Shown: in pieces, positions 5,974 through 6,306 of the stretch
Layout: each line of letters starts with the position of its first letter
Numbering within the stretch: the first letter of the stretch is position 1
Source of the DNA: Planctomycetota bacterium
GTDB taxonomy: Bacteria > Planctomycetota > Phycisphaerae > WQYP01
Length of the DNA stretch: 6,306 bases
Direction of reading: 5' to 3'
NCBI GenBank assembly: GCA_021828935.1
Contig: JAJZCU010000133.1
Coordinates: 1 to 6,306, forward strand
Notes under the pieces: generated by a model
Database searches by the model: none
The model's input: the letters and a program-made list of their open reading frames with translations, nothing else
Told to the model about the DNA's origin: nothing
Made by a program: the position numbers and the translations under genes

Positions 5974-6191
5974 GGCGCCATTGTAGGGGGCGGGCGACGC
6001 GGCCGCACGCAACGCCATGGTTTGCCGCCCAGCGTGCGCAAACCTACGACAGCGGCGTGGGATATATTGAAACCTTCAGCCAAAGCGTACAGGTGAACCC
6101 TGAACCGGCCTCGCTGCTGCTGGCCCTGCCGCTGACTCTGGCGCTGCTGCTGCGGCGGCGTGGCCGGGCGGCGGCGGCGCATTGCCCGTAG
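5952..6191 (+). pseudogene. C-terminal remnant of a PEP-CTERM exported protein
   Basis: The frame ends with a classic PEP-CTERM sorting signal: VNPEPAS (6093-6113), a Leu/Ala membrane segment (LLLALPLTLALLL) and the basic stop RRRGR, then nine residues to TAG 6191. Exosortase recognises such tails at the inner membrane and releases the protein to the surface or matrix. Just before it, DSGVGYIETFSQSVQV looks like the last strands of a secreted beta-rich domain. The rest is missing: the only upstream ATG (5952) lies inside the opposite-strand deaminase gene, and there is no signal peptide, without which the tail is useless. The protein-like part begins around 6018-6045. I conclude this is a 5'-truncated relic, with the deaminase start now beside the break. 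A functional short protein is unlikely. Confidence 0.65.
6019..6044. repeat. Inverted repeat at the deaminase/PEP-CTERM junction
   Basis: GGTTTGC (6019-6025) and GCAAACC (6038-6044) form a perfect 7-bp dyad around 12 bases. It lies immediately upstream of the alternative deaminase start at 6018 and at the point where the PEP-CTERM remnant becomes protein-like. It could be an operator for the deaminase gene or a mark of the rearrangement junction; the sequence alone does not decide. Confidence 0.4.
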
Positions 6192-6216
6192 CGCATTGAT
6201 CATTTATCGTATCCCC

Positions 6217-6306
6217 ATGCCTGATGAACCGTACAAAGTTGCGCTGGATGTCTACAGCGGCCCGCTGGAATTGCTGCTCTACCTTACCTGACGCTCCGAA
6301 GAAGCC
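6217..6306 (+). CDS. scpA: Start of segregation and condensation protein A, interrupted by an in-frame TGA; runs off the window
   Basis: ScpA is the kleisin subunit that, with ScpB, bridges the SMC dimer in bacterial condensin and helps organise and segregate the chromosome. From ATG 6217 the frame reads YKVALDVYSGPLELLLYL, matching the family's N-terminal signature (Y-x-V-x-L-[DE]-x-[FY]-x-GPL-[DE]-LLL-x-L), the SMC-binding part. Codons 24-25 are then ACC TGA, after which RSEEA resumes in the same frame; the family normally has a hydrophobic residue and an Arg-like residue here (LIRRSEE). The TGA at 6289-6291 therefore falls inside conserved sequence with the frame kept on both sides. With 15 bases left, a true nonsense mutation cannot be told from a sequencing or contig-end error. 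No Shine-Dalgarno precedes the ATG. Only 30 codon positions are visible of a normal length of about 250. Confidence 0.72.

Noticed and set aside
6289..6291. TGA read as a sense codon (genetic code variant)
   Set aside because: The deaminase gene itself ends in TGA, conserved Trp positions use TGG, and the scpA position calls for Arg, which no known TGA reassignment supplies.

Overview
The window looks like a piece of a moderately GC-rich, Gram-negative-type bacterial chromosome. A PEP-CTERM/exosortase sorting tail, an amidohydrolase resembling the aminofutalosine deaminases of the futalosine menaquinone pathway, an ScpA-type condensin gene and hairpin-rich intergenic repeats together suggest the Planctomycetota/Verrucomicrobiota side of the tree. 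This placement is inference from gene content only; there is no rRNA or other strong marker.

Layout, left to right. (1) 1-307: a leader with no convincing gene but a strong hairpin, ending in a good ribosome-binding site. (2) 308-3535, plus strand: a large, apparently intact, solitary Type IIG restriction-modification enzyme. Nuclease, methyltransferase and target-recognition regions are in one polypeptide of about 1075 residues. (3) 3536-4680: about 1.1 kb without a convincing gene, packed with repeats. It holds three REP-like multi-hairpin elements (two plus, one inverted), four diverged copies of a roughly 30-bp motif (two on each strand, flanking the hairpin elements), and a short period-9 stretch. 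(4) 4681-5973, minus strand: a complete amidohydrolase/deaminase with a plausible terminator just beyond its stop. (5) 5952-6191, plus strand: the orphan C-terminus of a PEP-CTERM secreted protein, without its signal peptide or body. (6) 6217-6306, plus strand: the first codons of an scpA-like gene, with an in-frame TGA at codon 25; the window ends 15 bases later.

The genes do not form one pathway. The restriction-modification gene is a self-contained defence gene. The deaminase would be metabolic, the PEP-CTERM tail is a relic of an exported surface protein, and scpA is chromosome housekeeping. The repeat-rich spacer and the decapitated PEP-CTERM gene suggest that the junctions on both sides of the deaminase have been rearranged. 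I see no convincing new multi-gene system. The least explained signal is the four-copy motif in the spacer, followed by the interrupted scpA start.
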